In this document: piece by piece, positions 1-11,151 of the stretch | Layout: each line of letters starts with the position of its first letter | Position numbering within the stretch: the stretch's first letter is position 1 | Assembly (NCBI GenBank): GCA_022410635.1 | Contig: JAJVDF010000207.1 | Location: 1,132,768-1,196,767 of the forward strand | Direction of reading: 5' to 3' | DNA from: Tretioscincus oriximinensis | Taxonomy: Eukaryota > Chordata > Lepidosauria > Squamata > Gymnophthalmidae | Length of the DNA stretch: 64,000 bases | Program-made: the position numbers and the translations under genes | The notes under the pieces: model-generated | Told to the model about the DNA's origin: nothing | What the model saw: only the letters and a program-made list of their open reading frames with translations | Databases searched by the model: none

Positions 1-225
1 GCCCNAAGGCTTACATTCTATGTTACCCACCAGGCTGGGGTGGTTCCCATATATCTACTTGCAGTCAGTTGCAGTTTCTTGCAATTCATGCTTTCGAATA
101 GCTGGGTTGTCCAGAGCCACAAGGCTAGTGGAAAGTGCTCACCCCTCCCCACATCCAACACAGGGCTTCGAAACCCCATCTCCCAGATGAGAGGCTGTTT
201 CCTAAGGAACTGCATACTTTCATGT
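1..225 (-). mobile_element. SINE-A (Sauria-like tRNA SINE), 3' part cut by window edge
   Basis: Read on the minus strand this is the body of SINE-A: a tRNA-like head near 190-225, then the core with GCTATTCGAAAGCATGAATT, the GCAAGTAGATA block and the GGTGGGTAACATAGAATG block. It matches the copies at 17371-17665, 39048-39325 and 53005-53292 through the core. The core resembles the Sauria SINE (the CCAACCTAGCAGTTCGAAAG region). The 3' tail lies outside the window. The open frames here are not genes. Confidence 0.85.
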
Positions 226-589
226 CCTGGATTAAAGTCCACTGGCCTGCTAGTATATTCATTTAATACAGTAAATCAAAACTGCTGATCAGGGCTTCTC
301 TGATCAGGATTATGTTCCATCTCATTCATGCAAACATAACATTCCAGTTCTATACTGGTTAAAGGAGAAAGCACCTATGACATGCAATTATTAAAGAAAG
401 CATTATTTTAAAACCAGATAGAGTAAATCAAATCATCTAATCAGTTCATTTGGAAATACATTGCAAACAAGAGAATCAAAGAGTCATACAAGAGAATCAA
501 AGATGAGTTACATTTATGTCACAAGGTAAGGTTGCAAATGTCTGCTTTCTCCAAGAGAAGAGTGCTAGGAATCGCATGAGAATCACATA
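226..589. other. Unassigned AT-rich sequence
   Basis: I see no coding potential, no tRNA boxes and no similarity to the repeat families recognised elsewhere in the window. It contains a short local duplication (a 20-bp segment ending in gagaatcaaag repeated at about 467-503). Confidence 0.5.
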
Positions 590-960
590 CATTTTGTGAT
601 ATTCTATAATTCTCATGCAAATTCTCATACAGTGGTATACAAGGAATGTCATGGGGACAGAAGTGACATAATTGTGCTGCAACTTCCAGCTCCTGCTTCC
701 GGAAAGGGCATCCCAAGCCCAGATGTGACATTAAAAATGATGCTGCTCCAGTCCCTACTTCCGGGAATGGTGCCCAGAGCGACGTCACTTCTGGTCCTGC
801 CCAAGAAGCAGAGGCTGGAAGTGACATCATTTATGATATCACTTCCGGCTCCAGGGCACCCTTTCCATTGCAAGGAAAACTCCCAATGTCCAGAATTTTC
901 AGGCTCCAGTGTGCAATTTCCACGCTGGATAATTCGCAGCACTGCTTATCATCCTTTCGA
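590..960. repeat. CRE/ETS-motif repeat family, copy 1
   Basis: A repeat with alternating GAAGTGACATCA and CACTTCC(G/T)G modules (655, 690, 765, 781, 817 and 838 areas), similar in module order to blocks at 28796-29040, 29500-29890 and 52430-52790. The better preserved 52 kb copy has terminal inverted repeats, so a non-autonomous DNA transposon is likely. The ends of this copy are not sharp. Open frames across it on both strands are by-products of the GC-richer composition. Confidence 0.6.
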
Positions 961-1157
961 ACAGCTATATAGGTAACAACTAGTCTAACAACATTCTCGT
1001 TTGCTGTATGGCCTTTTCAGTACTGGGCTTTACTCCAGATTATATCCTGCCACTCACAAAATAGTGCAGCTATGGAATAAAACCTGGGGCAGAAAAGCTT
1101 TATAATCTTTGGAGTCCTCTTGGGAGGAAAAATTGAAAAATTGCATTCCATATAAAA

Positions 1158-1712
1158 GAAGTAAGAACATAACAAAATAAGAGGAGCTGTGCTGAAATGG
1201 GAGAGAGCCCATCTAGTCCAGCCCTCTCTCACACACAGAGGCCTACCAATTTCATCTGGTCAGTCTGGAACAGAAGAAGGCAAAATCTTCAACTGTTCTC
1301 AACGCCCTGCAAATGGCATTTCAGGAATATTGCCTGTTGCTCCATCTCAGAGGCAGTATCAAGATATCCACCTTAGTTGCTGTTTATACCCTTTGCATCC
1401 ATGAAATTGTCTAATCCTGTCTTAAAGCTATCCAGGCTGCTATCTACCACCACCTCCTCTGGAAGCAAATTCCAAAAGCGGATGACCCTCTGGGGGATAA
1501 AATACTTTCCCTTGTCTGTCCTCACTCTTCTGCCCATCAGGTACAAGGAATGCCCCCTGGTCCTTGTGTTACGTGATACAGAAAACAATTTTTCTCAAGT
1601 CATCCCCTGCATGATTTTATACACTTCATCAAATCACCTCCCAAATATCGTCTTTTGAGGCTGAAGAGGTCCAGACGTTGCAGCCGGATTTCATAAGGGA
1701 GGTGTTTTAAAC
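1158..1712 (-). mobile_element. CR1-T LINE 3' end
   Basis: A minus-strand non-LTR retrotransposon fragment. The 3' terminus at about 1158 carries degenerate (TTATGTTC) octamers, then a 3' UTR, then the end of ORF2, seen at 1373-1588 as RVIRFWNLLPEEVVVDSSL followed by GLDNFMDAKGINSN and a stop. It continues to about 1712 with a matching but non-coding stretch (REIRLQRLDLF-like). This is the C-terminal region downstream of reverse transcriptase in CR1-type ORF2. It is 5' truncated, as is usual for CR1. Confidence 0.9.
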
Positions 1713-2544
1713 AGAATTTCTCATTTCACTTGTAAACTGAATGAAGAGAGTGGTGCTTTATTCAAATTAATTAAACAACAAACTTGGAGAAATCTATTAA
1801 TTATAGTGTGCCAAATAAATGATACCTTCCGTCTAACAATTTATTTATCTTCTCACCATATTAACAAGCTGCATAAATATGATTGCTCTGTATCAATCAT
1901 ACGTGCCCTGATTTGGTAGTGGTAGATGTTTTAACAGCCTATCTGTTGGCCTTTCTATGCTGGACCTTATTCTGGGATATATTTTGGAAGAAGGCCCTGC
2001 TATAGCCTGCAGATGCCAAGCCCCTCCAAGCACAAAAAGGATTTCAATTGTGTCTTCTCTACTGACATTTTGAACACTTCTGCTAAAATAAAATACTTGC
2101 TGATCCAAAATTCAGAAATTGAAGATACAGTCTTTGGAGATCTTTGCTGAACCTAAAAATATCACCTTGGTGTTTAATATTTATATTAAAAGCCAGATTT
2201 TCTCATANATTTGTTACAGTACCAAAACTACATCCCTGAAAGGACAATTCAGCACCATTCCATGAATAGAACTATAAAAGAGAACTGGAGCATTGCTTTT
2301 ATAATCATATTGACCTATTTCACAGAACTTTATCTAAAGCTACAGCTTTAAAAAGTCCCTGAAAAAAGCAAGAGTTTTGCCGCATTCTGCAAGTTTCAGA
2401 AATATATTGTTTGTTCTTCTTTTCCCTAGGGTTTTTCCTCCATTTATATTTATAGCTACAGTATGTCTTTGCCTCCCTGCAAACAAGCTGTTTTAACCCA
2501 ATTGCCTGTCCGCCCTCACCTCTCCACGTTACTATAGCATGGCG
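1713..2544. other. Unassigned, with an H2-like MITE fragment
   Basis: Mostly AT-rich single-copy sequence. At about 1960-2030 the segment with CCTTATTCTGGGATATATTT resembles the inner arm of the H2 element at 60357-60490 and is probably a decayed copy. No gene is supported. Confidence 0.45.
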
Positions 2545-3210
2545 AATTTAAGGAAATTAAAACTATTAGAAGGGAAAAATAAAAGACCCTGAAAGAACCA
2601 AGAAGAAAGATTATACATAAATGGTATAGAACTTCAGCACAATTAGCAAATTTCTTCCCAAATATAAATGGTTCATGTTGGCACGGATGCCAGCAAGGAC
2701 AGTTACATCATTTGGTGTAGGAATGTGAAATGGAACGGAAATATTGGAAGAAGGTACAAGAGGAAATAAATAATATGTTGAATATACAAATGTTTATAAT
2801 GGATAAAATGGCTATAATGCATGCAGACCTGAATAAACTTCAGTGGAACATAAAAGATATAATGGATAAATTGGTTGCATGTGCAGAAACAGTTCTAATA
2901 GGCAGTTGGAAAGATAAGACTAAATTGATGATTAATACATGGTAGAACTATATTTTAAATATGCTAGGAGTAGAAATAGCAAATTATTGCAAATAGTATA
3001 GAAAAAATTAGAATATACAAAAAAAATGGTGGAAAGTAAAAATATATTTAGAGAATAAATTTAGGAGTAAAAATGAAAAATTGAAAATTAGCTTAATTTT
3101 CTCAATTTAATACTTTCCCAATGGTGTGTGTATATCTAAGGACTTGATAGGGGGAGGAAGAAGGAGGGAGGGATGGGAGAAAGAATACACTGACTAACAA
3201 AAAAAAAAAT
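2545..3210 (+). mobile_element. L1 LINE 3' end with poly(A)
   Basis: Plus-strand L1 remnant. The frame around 2635-2945 encodes a stretch like the L1 ORF2 C-terminus: a Cys/His region (SCWHGCQQGQLHHL), then MERKYWKKVQEEINNM and SWKDKTKLMINTWW with a following stop. A purine-rich 3' UTR (about 3150-3185) and an A tract (about 3199-3210) close the element. It is 5' truncated with at least one frame disruption. Related L1 ends lie at 38545-38810 and 63508-64000. Confidence 0.8.
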
Positions 3211-3654
3211 CCAAGGGGAATTGTATTTCTGCTCTATTTGGAGAACATGCAAGCACAGTCTCCTGATTGGTTACTCTTCTCTCTTTCCTATGTCTGAGCT
3301 TCAGTGAGCTTGCCTTGCCTCAAATTTCAGTTGAATTCTTGCCTTTTCCTGTCTGTGTCCCATGTGTGCACACCATACCATCTTATTTTTTCGGGAAAAA
3401 ACAGAAGCCTGCTCCAATAGCAACTTTATTACTACTCCCAAGAAAACCTAACAAATGGATTGCTGAAACTGACTTGAGCATGTGAGGCGGATTCACCATG
3501 ATGTAACTAACTTCGCTGTAGAAATATCTCATCTGGAGGAGCCTTTAACTAAACAATAAAATACTATGAAATTTAATACATACCTACCTAGATTTGTATA
3601 TGTTTATATACCTGAAATGAATTAGTAACTTACTCCAAGCTGGAATGACTTGCT
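3211..3654. other. Unassigned sequence
   Basis: No repeat family or gene recognised. A 72-codon open frame at 3267-3485 has no recognisable domain and no splice or promoter context. Confidence 0.4.
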
Positions 3655-4140
3655 TTAAACACAAGCTGTCCACACATTGGCTAACAAATGAATTGGTCAC
3701 ACAGTTGCACTCTGAAATGGTCCCTCTGTGACATACTGGACCATGGAAACACACCATTTGCCTGTCTCTGTGGTCTAGCTTACCACATGTCAGTAGATGA
3801 GACTATGGCACCATTTTTGGTATTCTCACTTGGTCTATAGTCCACTGTAATCCATACTAGTATGTGTATAATGGCACCATGTCCCCATCTATTGTAAGAT
3901 GTGACATCTCCTGGAAACAAATGTTGACCACTTATCTGACTTTGGTCTGATCCCCACATTTTATTTCCTGTGCTTTGGAGGTGGGTTTACCTTCCGTCTG
4001 ACCCACGGATCCACGTGTGTCCAGGCTTCCATGCACTCTAAAAGTCTTTAGAGTGCAGTAAACAGTCTCCTCATATCATGTGATTTCCACAAACCTCTGA
4101 GATGCTGCCAAGAATGCTGCTGTGTGGACAAGGCCTCCAT
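3655..4140. repeat. Candidate DNA-transposon remnant
   Basis: The left edge has AGCTGTCCACACAT and the right edge has CTGTGTGGACAAGG, which reverse-complements to CCTTGTCCACACAG, an imperfect inverted pair. Inside, at 4033-4056, is a perfect 10-bp hairpin (GCACTCTAAA, loop AGTC, TTTAGAGTGC). No transposase frame is present. The boundaries and family are uncertain. Confidence 0.35.
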
Positions 4141-5950
4141 TTTAAAGTCCCGAATAATATCTCTCCGGAGCTGCTTTTATACAAATGTAAAGATTTTGTT
4201 GGTTCTTGGAGAGCAGAGACTGCCTAGAAAGCATAGCAGTGCCTTCTGTGGCTTCTCATTCGAATGAAGCACAGCTGAATGGCAAGTAAAATGAGGACAG
4301 TCAGCCAATGTTTTTAAGCATTTACAAAGCAGATAAAATGGACAGGTGGGGATGTAGCCTAGTTTTCCATGACCCTGATTGTTTGCTAATCAGCAGCACG
4401 TGTCCCTATGCTGTGATTGGCTGTATTTTTCTCTTCTCTGCTTTTGAAGCTCCCTACGTGACGGAAAAAATTAGTCACTCTCAGCATTTTACTCCATATG
4501 AGAAAGGGTAAGGCAATTTCATTGATTTTATTTCTCTATCTACAGCCACAAATTAACCCAGAGGGGGGGGGGGGGTTTCATATGAAGTGTGTCTGATCAA
4601 ATCCTTGCTAGTGACCTACAGACTTGTCCCACATGGGGAGTGAAGGAATGACACACTGATAGAAAGCTCTCCTTTGATCTTGTACTGCTACTGCCTCAAC
4701 TCATATTTTTAAGACAAATCTATTCAACCTTCAGCTATAACCTGGATTGTAAATTTAAAACCATTTTAATGCAGATTGTTTCTTCTCAGGGGAATTCTTG
4801 AAGCTGGATACATATGGGCAGGAGGTATGACTCTTCCATGGATTTCTCAACCCCTTCCCAAAAATAAAAATTACCAGAAGTTTTTTTTGTTAATAACCAA
4901 TGGCAATTGAAGTTGTATGAAATATTAAACAAGGTTACAGTGTCGAAATGCTGATGCAAAATGCTCACTGGATGTGCCCGATGGATAAATGGTATAAAAA
5001 AGCATTTTCGCCATGGCAGTTTTAGGGGAATCAGTGAAAAAGAATGGAGGAAAGAAGGTGGTGAAGTCTCTGTCCTAATGAGATTAAAAGGGATAATCTG
5101 CAATAAAACCCTTGAGTCATGATGAGGTGACTTTGTAAACTATTTTTTAGTGAAAACTTCCTTCTGCCAAGAGTGCTGTGCTACCCATCAGTGTACTCAC
5201 TCTCCCTTACTTCTCCACGCCCAACGATGTGAAGAAATAGAAAGCACATTCATCTGGCAAGTCAGTGTTGTCCCTTGAGAAGTGGTATTATATAGGATTA
5301 CACATTCCTGGATTACTACGCTTAGCTCACAGTTTACAGAGTTCAGATAGCCATACAGTTAACGTTGCTTACACAGCCTACTAATTGTGGGAGCAGAAGC
5401 CCTAACTTTGAAGAAATAAATTCGGTTTTTCCCCCCCATGATGTAGCAATTGTCCAGGTTTTCACCAGTGAAGATCACTGTACCACACCAAAGCATTTCA
5501 AGAGCTCTTTCTGCCATTAGCTTGACATGATTCAGAGAGTGGGTCTGGATCATGTCAGGTCTTTGGGTCTGGGTCAAGGCAAGCCTTAGCGTGCCTCCAC
5601 ACCATCGGCAATAGCTTAGATTTTGAAGGTAATGCAGGCTATACCCAATCGTCCGCCCACACTTACCTTGTTGTCATGCGGAAAGCTCAAATGCAGCAAC
5701 GCCATGACAGCCTGCACGTAATTGGCTACCTATTCCCTGCTCTTGTGGGATTTTTCACGCCTGCTCACTGCGACTGCAGGAGTCCTCTGAGCCATGTGCC
5801 CACACACAGGATCACACTTTCCCAGTGATCAAAAGACACGGATCAACAGAGCTTTTCCGCACACTGATCACTGATGGGGGTGATCTAGTAGGGTGGGGGA
5901 GTCTCCATGTCTCTACCATCAAAGAAGGAAACTGATATGTGGATGCAGAC
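4141..5950. other. Unassigned 1.8-kb stretch
   Basis: AT-rich, apparently low-copy sequence. A poly(G) run lies at about 4562-4574. Open frames at 4308-4511, 4786-5103 and 5359-5577 show no recognisable protein family. The part from 5600 to 5930 is somewhat richer in CpG and could hide a decayed repeat, but I could not match it within the window. Confidence 0.4.
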
Positions 5951-5953
5951 TTA

Positions 5954-6348
5954 AGCCTACTCCATACATCACTCATTTATTCCACAATATTCCACAACAA
6001 AACATTAATATTCTGGAATAAATCAGTTCATACAATGTTTTATTGTAGAATATTCCACTATATTTATTTATTTATATTTATACTCTGCCCCATACCCGAA
6101 GGTCTCAGGGCAGCAAATAACAAAAACAACAATACAAAATTCACATTAAAAACCGTATAATACAATATCTGAAAGTTAGAAGAGAAACAACATTCCTTTA
6201 GCCAAGGGGCAGGTTGAAGAGGTGTGTCATCATAGAGCTTCTAAAAGTATACAGTGATGATGACAGAAGCACCTCAACGGGGAGACTATTCCACTTAGAA
6301 GGCCCTACCCCTATAGTAGTGGAATGAAAGTGATGTGTGGATGCAGCC
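5954..6348. mobile_element. H1 MITE (PIF/Harbinger-like) interrupted by an L2-like insertion
   Basis: The element is flanked by the trinucleotide TTA on both sides (5951-5953 and 6349-6351). Its ends are inverted: AGCCTACTCCATACATCAC on the left, and the right end reverse-complements to GGCTGCATCCACACATCAC. The interior has arms built from TTTATTCCAC and GGAATATTC words, as in the intact copy at 40181-40329. A 3-bp TTA duplication and GG-starting ends are typical of PIF/Harbinger elements. There is no transposase, so it is non-autonomous. A LINE fragment sits at 6062-6314. Confidence 0.8.
6062..6314 (-). mobile_element. L2-like LINE 3' end nested in H1
   Basis: On the minus strand the frame reads KWNSLPVEVLLSSSLYTFRS then MMTHLFNLPLG and a stop, the usual C-terminal end of L2-type ORF2. 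A short 3' UTR follows, then the tail CCCTGAGACCTTCGGGTAT and (AAAT) repeats at the left edge. The host H1 sequence resumes after a duplicated (C)CTAT (6058-6061 and 6311-6314). The tail is the same as the one ending SINE-B, which identifies a likely mobilising partner. Confidence 0.8.
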
Positions 6349-6475
6349 TTAGTCTGAATTTCTTCATCAAAGGAGCCTGCATTTTCTTGTCTCTTATGCA
6401 ATAGTCTTGGTGGTCATGTTCTGGTGTCATTTTCACTATCTAATCCAAGAGTCTATATAGGCATGACCACCAGGG

Positions 6476-6583
6476 TTGTGAGGAGAGACCACGGCATGCA
6501 TGACCTAAAATTTTGATGTGTTGGTAGAATTTGGAAAGACCAACATACAAACATTTTGAGGGGGAATAAATTATTTTGGATAC
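6476..6583. repeat. 108-bp inverted repeat, left arm (partner at 6914-7021)
   Basis: This segment matches the reverse complement of 6914-7021 over about 108 bases with roughly eight mismatches by eye; both share TTGGTAGAATTTGGAAAGAC on the same relative strand. The right partner lies inside the H2 element at 6822-7095, so the left arm may come from a second, decayed H2-related insertion or from a local inverted duplication. Confidence 0.8.
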
Positions 6584-6615
6584 CCACACTTGCATCTTTG
6601 GCACCGTTGCAACTA

Positions 6616-6765
6616 GAATCATAGAATCATAGAATCATAGAGTNGGAAGGGACCTCCAGGNTCATCGGGTCCAACCCCCTGCTCGATGCAGGATTCATTA
6701 AACCATCCCAACTAAATAAGGAGGCCCTCCTCTCCACACCAACTCAGAACCCAGGTGCACTACTG
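6616..6765 (-). mobile_element. CR1 LINE 3' end with ATTCTATG octamers
   Basis: On the minus strand the sequence ends in tandem ATTCTATG units (three visible near 6616-6640), preceded by the conserved CR1 3' UTR words GGGTTGGAC and GGAGGTCCCTTCC. This is the classical sauropsid CR1 terminus. It is distinct from the CR1-T family in this window, whose octamer is TTATGTTC. The 5' side fades out near 6765. Confidence 0.85.
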
Positions 6766-6821
6766 AAATAGGTTCCTAAAGCACTTTGTAAGCTGCTTCC
6801 AAGCATGGTGGATGTATTTCA

Positions 6822-7095
6822 GGCCCTGTCCCCACTAAGCCTTATTCTGGGTTATATCACGGTACAGAGTTTGGTCATCCAAATGCCAGTGTAGGCTGTG
6901 GCAGGCCCCAAATGGGTCCAAAATAATTTCTTCCCCCTCAAATTGTTTGTATGTTGGTCTTTCCAAATTCTACCAACACACCAAAATTTTAGGTCATGCA
7001 CGCTGTGGTCCCTCCTCACAGCCTACAATAGCATGTAGATGGCACATTCCTTTTCTGAGATATAGCCAAGAAGAAGGCTCAGTGGTGACAGGGCC
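6822..7095. mobile_element. H2 MITE (PIF/Harbinger-like)
   Basis: The ends are inverted: GGCCCTGTCCCCACTAAGCC on the left, and the right end reverse-complements to GGCCCTGTCACCACTGAGCC. The trinucleotide TCA flanks both sides (6819-6821 and 7096-7098). There is no transposase frame. The interior includes the 108-bp segment that occurs inverted at 6476-6583. A second copy lies at 60357-60490 inside a pogo-like element. Confidence 0.75.
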
Positions 7096-7098
7096 TCA

Positions 7099-8344
7099 GT
7101 GTCCTCCAGCAGCATGGATATAATCTTAGAGAGCATGACTATCCAACCTTTGTTGAAGGAGAAAGGATGGAGAGACATAAAGGGGGGCATAGAGAAGGTA
7201 TCTTTTTGCTTCTCCCTGAAGGGATGGACAACAATAGAGAGGGCTGCAGCACGGCTGAAGTTACCTCGTTCCCATTAGCAACTCCCAGTGCATAAAATAA
7301 TTGTGACAGGGGTTTCTCCTAGTAATTCAATAAACTGTGGAATAAATAAGTGATGGCTTAAGGCAGTTTTTGATATGGCTCATTAAACAAACAACTGCTT
7401 TCTATCTCTAGCAAGGACAGCATCTGTGTGTGCAGTGGGGAAATGGGAAGGTTGGGTAAGGACAGAAAAGGAAAGAAAACAATTGAATTTTATCTGCCAC
7501 AGGATGTAGCTCCAGACAGATCACACCAAGAAAGTGGATCGCAAGACAAACGTTTCCAGCAATATGAAGCAGGGACTTAACACAATTAATCATAACCCTA
7601 ATAAAACCCAAAAGACATCCGCCTTTGCTACTGTCAGAAAAACAACAACAACGTTGGATCATTTGGCTTAATCCGGTGAAGCAAAACAACAAGCACCTGA
7701 AATCACATCAGATTGCCAGATCTCAGTTAATGAAGTTATGATGAGGGAATCTTAGTGGGTGGAAGAAAGGATGGAGTAAGGGATGGAGCAGTGGGGCCAT
7801 GACTACTGTGTTATGCCAAGGGATCCCCCAGGGAAAGATTCAGAGTAAGAAGCACAGATCACTAAACTAAGGCTTCAAGGATCTGAACCTGGTGTCCCTG
7901 CAGGATTAGGACGAAAGGATCCAATGATGAATGTAGCTCGGGATTCACAGCCAGGCTCCAGTTCAGATATTCCCTAGACTCCAGCTCCAGGGTTACTTAG
8001 CCTCCTAGTATTGGGTTAGGGGAAGACCTGCCACGTGCATCTCCCCTTTCATCCTCAGGGCCATATTTGCAAAAGGGGTGAGCTAAGCTGAAGGATGAGT
8101 CCTTGTAGGAGCAAGACAAAGCTTTCTCACCTAGACAGGATGGTGGCTCTGGTGGATGAAGATTTGTCATATTGGAGCAATGGCTGCTGAACTCTCTTAT
8201 GGTAGCAACACTGTATTTCAGGTTTTTGTTTTTTAATTACTGCTGTTTGTGTTTTGCCCTCTGCACTACTGAGTTTGTTGTAATGAATTATTGGTTTTCC
8301 AGAAGGCAGCATTCATTTCAGTTTTTTTGTGAGCTTGTTCACAA
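7099..8344. other. Unassigned, with an H1 right-end fragment
   Basis: At about 7328-7363 GTGGAATAAATAAGTGATGG followed by CTTAAG matches the right arm of H1 (compare 40298-40332). The rest (to 8344) shows no recognised family. The open frame at 7408-7692 on the minus strand is Cys-rich but matches no domain I know and lacks gene context. Confidence 0.4.
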
Positions 8345-8520
8345 AAGGTGGAGGGAGTGGTTTGAGGGAAGGGGAATGGGATAGAGTGAGAAAGTGGGTA
8401 GAAGGAGGGAGAAAGTGATGGAGAGAGTGGGTGGAGGGGTGGGGAAGAGGTGGAGGGATGGAGGCAAGGCATGGAGGGAATAGTTGGAGAGATTCATGGA
8501 GGTAAGGGGGAGGAAGGGCT
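8345..8520 (+). repeat. Polypurine (GGA/GAG-rich) tract
   Basis: About 175 bases are almost entirely G and A on the plus strand, with many GGG and GGGG runs and few pyrimidines. The minus-strand open frames here are Pro/Ser/His-rich low-complexity translations, not proteins. The composition permits triplex or G-quadruplex folding, but nothing in the sequence shows a function. Confidence 0.8.
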
Positions 8521-8529
8521 ACAGCCCGT

Positions 8530-10030
8530 TGCATTATCATAATGCTACAGGCTTATTCCACTAGTTTAATATAACAGCTTGGGCTACACATCTTCTGTCT
8601 TAATTAAGGTCACCCTTGTGGTTCTCCAAATACTGAATTGACACTTCCCCTGAAGTTTGCTGCAATCAAATAGTGCAAATGTAGTATTTCCCAGGGTATG
8701 CAATTCAACAAAACGATAGATGCATCATTTTTCTATTTACGCTTTAGCTCTGGGGCTCTAATATGGTAGATGAAGTCATTTATGTACTTCCTGTGGGTTT
8801 CTTTGGTATCTATGAGAACACTGGAACTCATTGAAACTAAAATGGGTCATCAAGGAATTTATTTTCTGCCATTTGTTACAGATATGTCTATGTAATGTCT
8901 CCAGGCTATGTATATATATTAACTTAACCTTTTACAGTCGCAGACTTAACCTTTGCTGAAAAAAAGTGCACTATATTTGGACTTAAACTCTAATCACTGA
9001 TTAATATAGCCACAATTTCACTACAGGCAAAGAGACCTTTTTTCTAAGGATACTTTTTAGCCATGGGTAACACTCGTGACTCTCCCAAGCTTATAATTGT
9101 GGCAGTTCCAATATAGTCTCATGAAATGTCTTAGTATATTAATATTGCAAGAAATCCACCAGTAACATTGGTAACAACATGGTTGCTGCTGGATTGCTCC
9201 TTTGCAAAATACCTCTATGCTAGCATGCCCAGGAAAAAAAATAGTGAAGTGGAAGTATGCTTGATTACATCTGAGTATTTCTCCAAAACTGTGATTCTGA
9301 AAACACCCAACACAGTCTAACTGAGGCAGACTACTGTCTAACAGAGGCAACGCTTGAATTCTGAAAAGGATCTTACAATTTCCTCTTGCAATCTGGAAAC
9401 ACCCTCAACCAGCAAGGAGGAACAAGAATTTTATTATTGGCATCTAGTAAGAGGGGAAATGGAAGATGCCTTTTGTTGCATTGGGATTTGCTTTATATTT
9501 TTGAGCATNTACATCTACCATCTACATGCTGATGCAGACTGAGGGAGGCTCAGTCCAAGGTTTGCTATAGTTTCCACTGGGATGAAGATAGCAGGCCTTG
9601 ATTGCCCAGGTACAGAGGGTGGGCCACTGTGAGAGACAGAATGATGGTCTATGGGCTGAGGCCTGATTCAGGAAGGCTACTCTTTGGTTCTTTAAGCTTA
9701 CCTTTTAATTTTTTAAATGTATTTTATTTACACGTGTCTCATTCATTTGGTATTGATTACTCATATAGTGTAATCCACCAAAAGAAATTCTATTTAAAGG
9801 GTGGGACAGAGATTATTTAAGTAATTAAATATATGCAGACATTCATGTGTATGTTTTACATGTCATAATATATCAGATCACCTCTTACTTTCCACGTTAA
9901 GCATGAAATGACAAAGCCACCTACATGTGGTCCATTAAAATTATGCTGTATCTTTATAAAAAGCAGCCAACACAAGATTCTTTTTAGATAGGTGCAGGGT
10001 TTTCTTCTCCAAACAGAGTGCAGGAGAAGA
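8530..10030. other. Unassigned 1.5-kb stretch
   Basis: AT-rich, no family recognised. Several small open frames (9057-9350 minus, 9354-9542 plus, 9602-9820 plus) have no recognisable domain. Confidence 0.4.
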
Positions 10031-10269
10031 GCAAGTTTAGTGTAGTGGTTAGAGTGTTGGACTTGTACCTGGTAGTCTCCAGGTTCAAGTCCCCATTCCT
10101 CCACGAAAGCCAGCTGGGTGACCCTGGGCCAGTCACAGTTCTTTGAACTCTCTCAGCCCCACCTACTCCACAGGGTGTCTGTTGTGGAGAAAGTATCAAA
10201 AGCTATGTGCACCACTCTATGGTTGGCCGCCCTGAGACCTTCGGGTATAGGGCGGGATACAAGTACAAA

Positions 10270-10273
<4 letters not shown>
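10031..10273 (+). mobile_element. SINE-B (tRNA-derived, L2-type tail), full length
   Basis: The tRNA head has a Pol III A-box-like TAGTGTAGTGG and a B-box-like GGTTCAAGTCC. The body contains GGGCCAGTCACAGTTCTTTG, and the tail is CCGCCCTGAGACCTTCGGGT then GGCGGGATACAAGTACAAAT. The tail runs into (AAAT)n. Other copies are at 18020, 42528, 50363, 60975, 62908 and 63190. Transcription from the internal promoter is a family property, not something shown here. Confidence 0.92.

Positions 10274-10333
<60 letters not shown>
10268..10333 (+). repeat. (AAAT)n microsatellite grown from the SINE-B tail
   Basis: An essentially perfect AAAT repeat of about sixteen units follows directly on the SINE-B 3' end. 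The minus-strand translation (FIYL repeats) is an artefact. Confidence 0.97.
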
Positions 10334-10339
10334 GCATCT

Positions 10340-11150
10340 TAGGTCTCAGCAAACTCAGAAACTGTTTTGTGCTTCCTCCAACAAGGAAGCTGCACTGGCA
10401 GTTTTCCAAATGCAGAGGACTGGTATGTTGCATCTATTCCCGCTACTAAACATTTGCCAAAAAAAAAAAAGGGGGGGGGGGCACCAGCTAAATATGCCAA
10501 TGATTTATTCTCTCTTGCTTTCCTATTGGAAATTGTAGATGAAGCAGGCTCTGAAGGATAAAATAGCACTGGTAGGTGAAATTAGAAGACTGCCCGAATG
10601 CTTCTCAAGATTCTTGTAAGGAAGATGCAAACAAGCTTTCTAGTTCTCAAGAGGCTACACCCTTTGCTCAATTGCTGTTAGTATTGCTGAAGTCACTCAA
10701 ATGTACAGCTCAGTGGCCTGATGGAGGAATTAAATCCACGAAGAAGTTATGAAAGCAGGAAGATAAGGGAGTTGATTGCTCTCCAGATTCCTTCTGCCAT
10801 CTGTCATATCCTTTTGGCATTACATCTCCCTGGCAGAGGTTGGCACAGAACAAAACTCAAAGCTAATGCCACAGAGCAACAGGGTGGCAGGTAAGGCAGG
10901 TAAAATGCTGAGTAAGCAAGGGCTTTGGTTAAGAACGGTTGAAGAATCAGAGTCTTCATTCACTCTGGCTTCTGCATCTCAGGAGTTTACTGGAGACAGA
11001 CTTTCTAGCTTCACCCTTTCCTGAAAGTATACTCATATGTACTTTCTGAACTGGACTTTATTTTGAATAATATTCCAGGGTAGGGACCTTCCACCTGCAT
11101 GGTAGCATAGAAAGGACTATAGTCTTATATTCATTGTGATCTTGAGGCAT
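10340..11150. other. Unassigned
   Basis: No family recognised. A homopolymer pair A(11-12)G(10) lies near 10459-10480. No open frame has recognisable features. Confidence 0.4.
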
Positions 11151-11151
11151 T

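Noticed and set aside
10031..10110. tRNA-gene-like A and B boxes with GGTTCGATTCC-type motif
   Set aside because: They recur with the same 3' body in seven places and lack a paired acceptor stem; they are SINE-B heads, not tRNA genes.
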